64,000 bases of DNA from NCBI GenBank assembly GCA_965644315.1, contig CBFFRQ010000069.1:186001-250000 (forward strand), written 5' to 3'. Position 1 is the stretch's first letter. Every line of letters starts with the position of its first letter. Below the pieces are notes generated by a model. That model saw only the letters and a list, made by a program, of their open reading frames with translations. It did no database searches and was not told the origin of the DNA. The DNA is from Caecitellus pseudoparvulus. Its lineage: Eukaryota; Bigyra: Bicosoecida. The translations under genes were made by a program, and so were the position numbers. Positions 63,935-64,000 of the stretch are shown one piece after another.

Positions 63935-64000
63935 GACTTGCACGACACCAACGCTGAGCGAGCGCGCAGTTGAGTGCCTATCACCTTGACCTGGCACTGG

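Overview
This is nuclear DNA from a GC-rich, compact eukaryotic genome. Almost every gene shows eukaryotic protein families interrupted by short GT-AG introns, mostly 65-80 bases. I could place 57 introns by eye by requiring that each splice keep the frame and restore family-conserved residues. The gene set points to a single-celled flagellated protist: an outer dynein arm docking coiled-coil protein and a centrin (motile cilium and basal body), ARPC4 (Arp2/3 actin), a four-domain-type voltage-gated cation channel, calpain-7, an OSCA/TMEM63-like protein, a hybrid-type ascorbate/cytochrome c peroxidase and an Asp-type HemB. A stramenopile, haptophyte or related lineage fits, but the sequence alone does not settle the lineage and I do not name a species.

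Layout. 1-7.8 kb (all minus): start of a voltage-gated channel that runs off the left edge, calpain-7, V-ATPase subunit D. 8.3-12.7 kb (plus): tandem pair of unrecognised cysteine-rich multi-pass membrane proteins. 13.1-19.4 kb: glycerophosphocholine acyltransferase, a GLTP-fold lipid transfer protein, an ankyrin protein, and an unrecognised, probably organellar, protein. 19.7-26.2 kb: AGC kinase, second ankyrin protein, SLC38A9-like transporter, NOPCHAP1. 26.2-34.9 kb (all minus): MLH3, PP2A B55, centrin, a membrane-anchored alpha/beta hydrolase, OST3/6. 35.1-39.5 kb: glutathione transferase, ALAD/HemB, peroxidase, ARPC4. 39.9-49.5 kb (plus): ABCC transporter, TFIIH p62, a type I membrane beta-propeller-like protein. 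49.5-54.7 kb (minus): an intronless 1,713-residue membrane protein. 55.1-63.9 kb: Asp/Asn beta-hydroxylase, histidine phosphatase, dynein docking protein, cation-chloride cotransporter.

The genes do not form one pathway; this looks like ordinary housekeeping and accessory content. Architecture is the notable part. Divergent gene pairs share roughly 220-640 base promoters. Convergent pairs are packed so tightly that two overlap by 14 coding bases and a third pair has abutting stop codons. Introns cluster at 5' ends. About a third of donors read GTGCG rather than GTRAG.

The best candidates for something undescribed are the tandem cysteine-rich membrane protein pair (8364-12720), the repeated motif in the cytoplasmic linker of the channel (274-1138), and the large OSCA-like protein. 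I see no mobile element, CRISPR array, rRNA or convincing tRNA gene.
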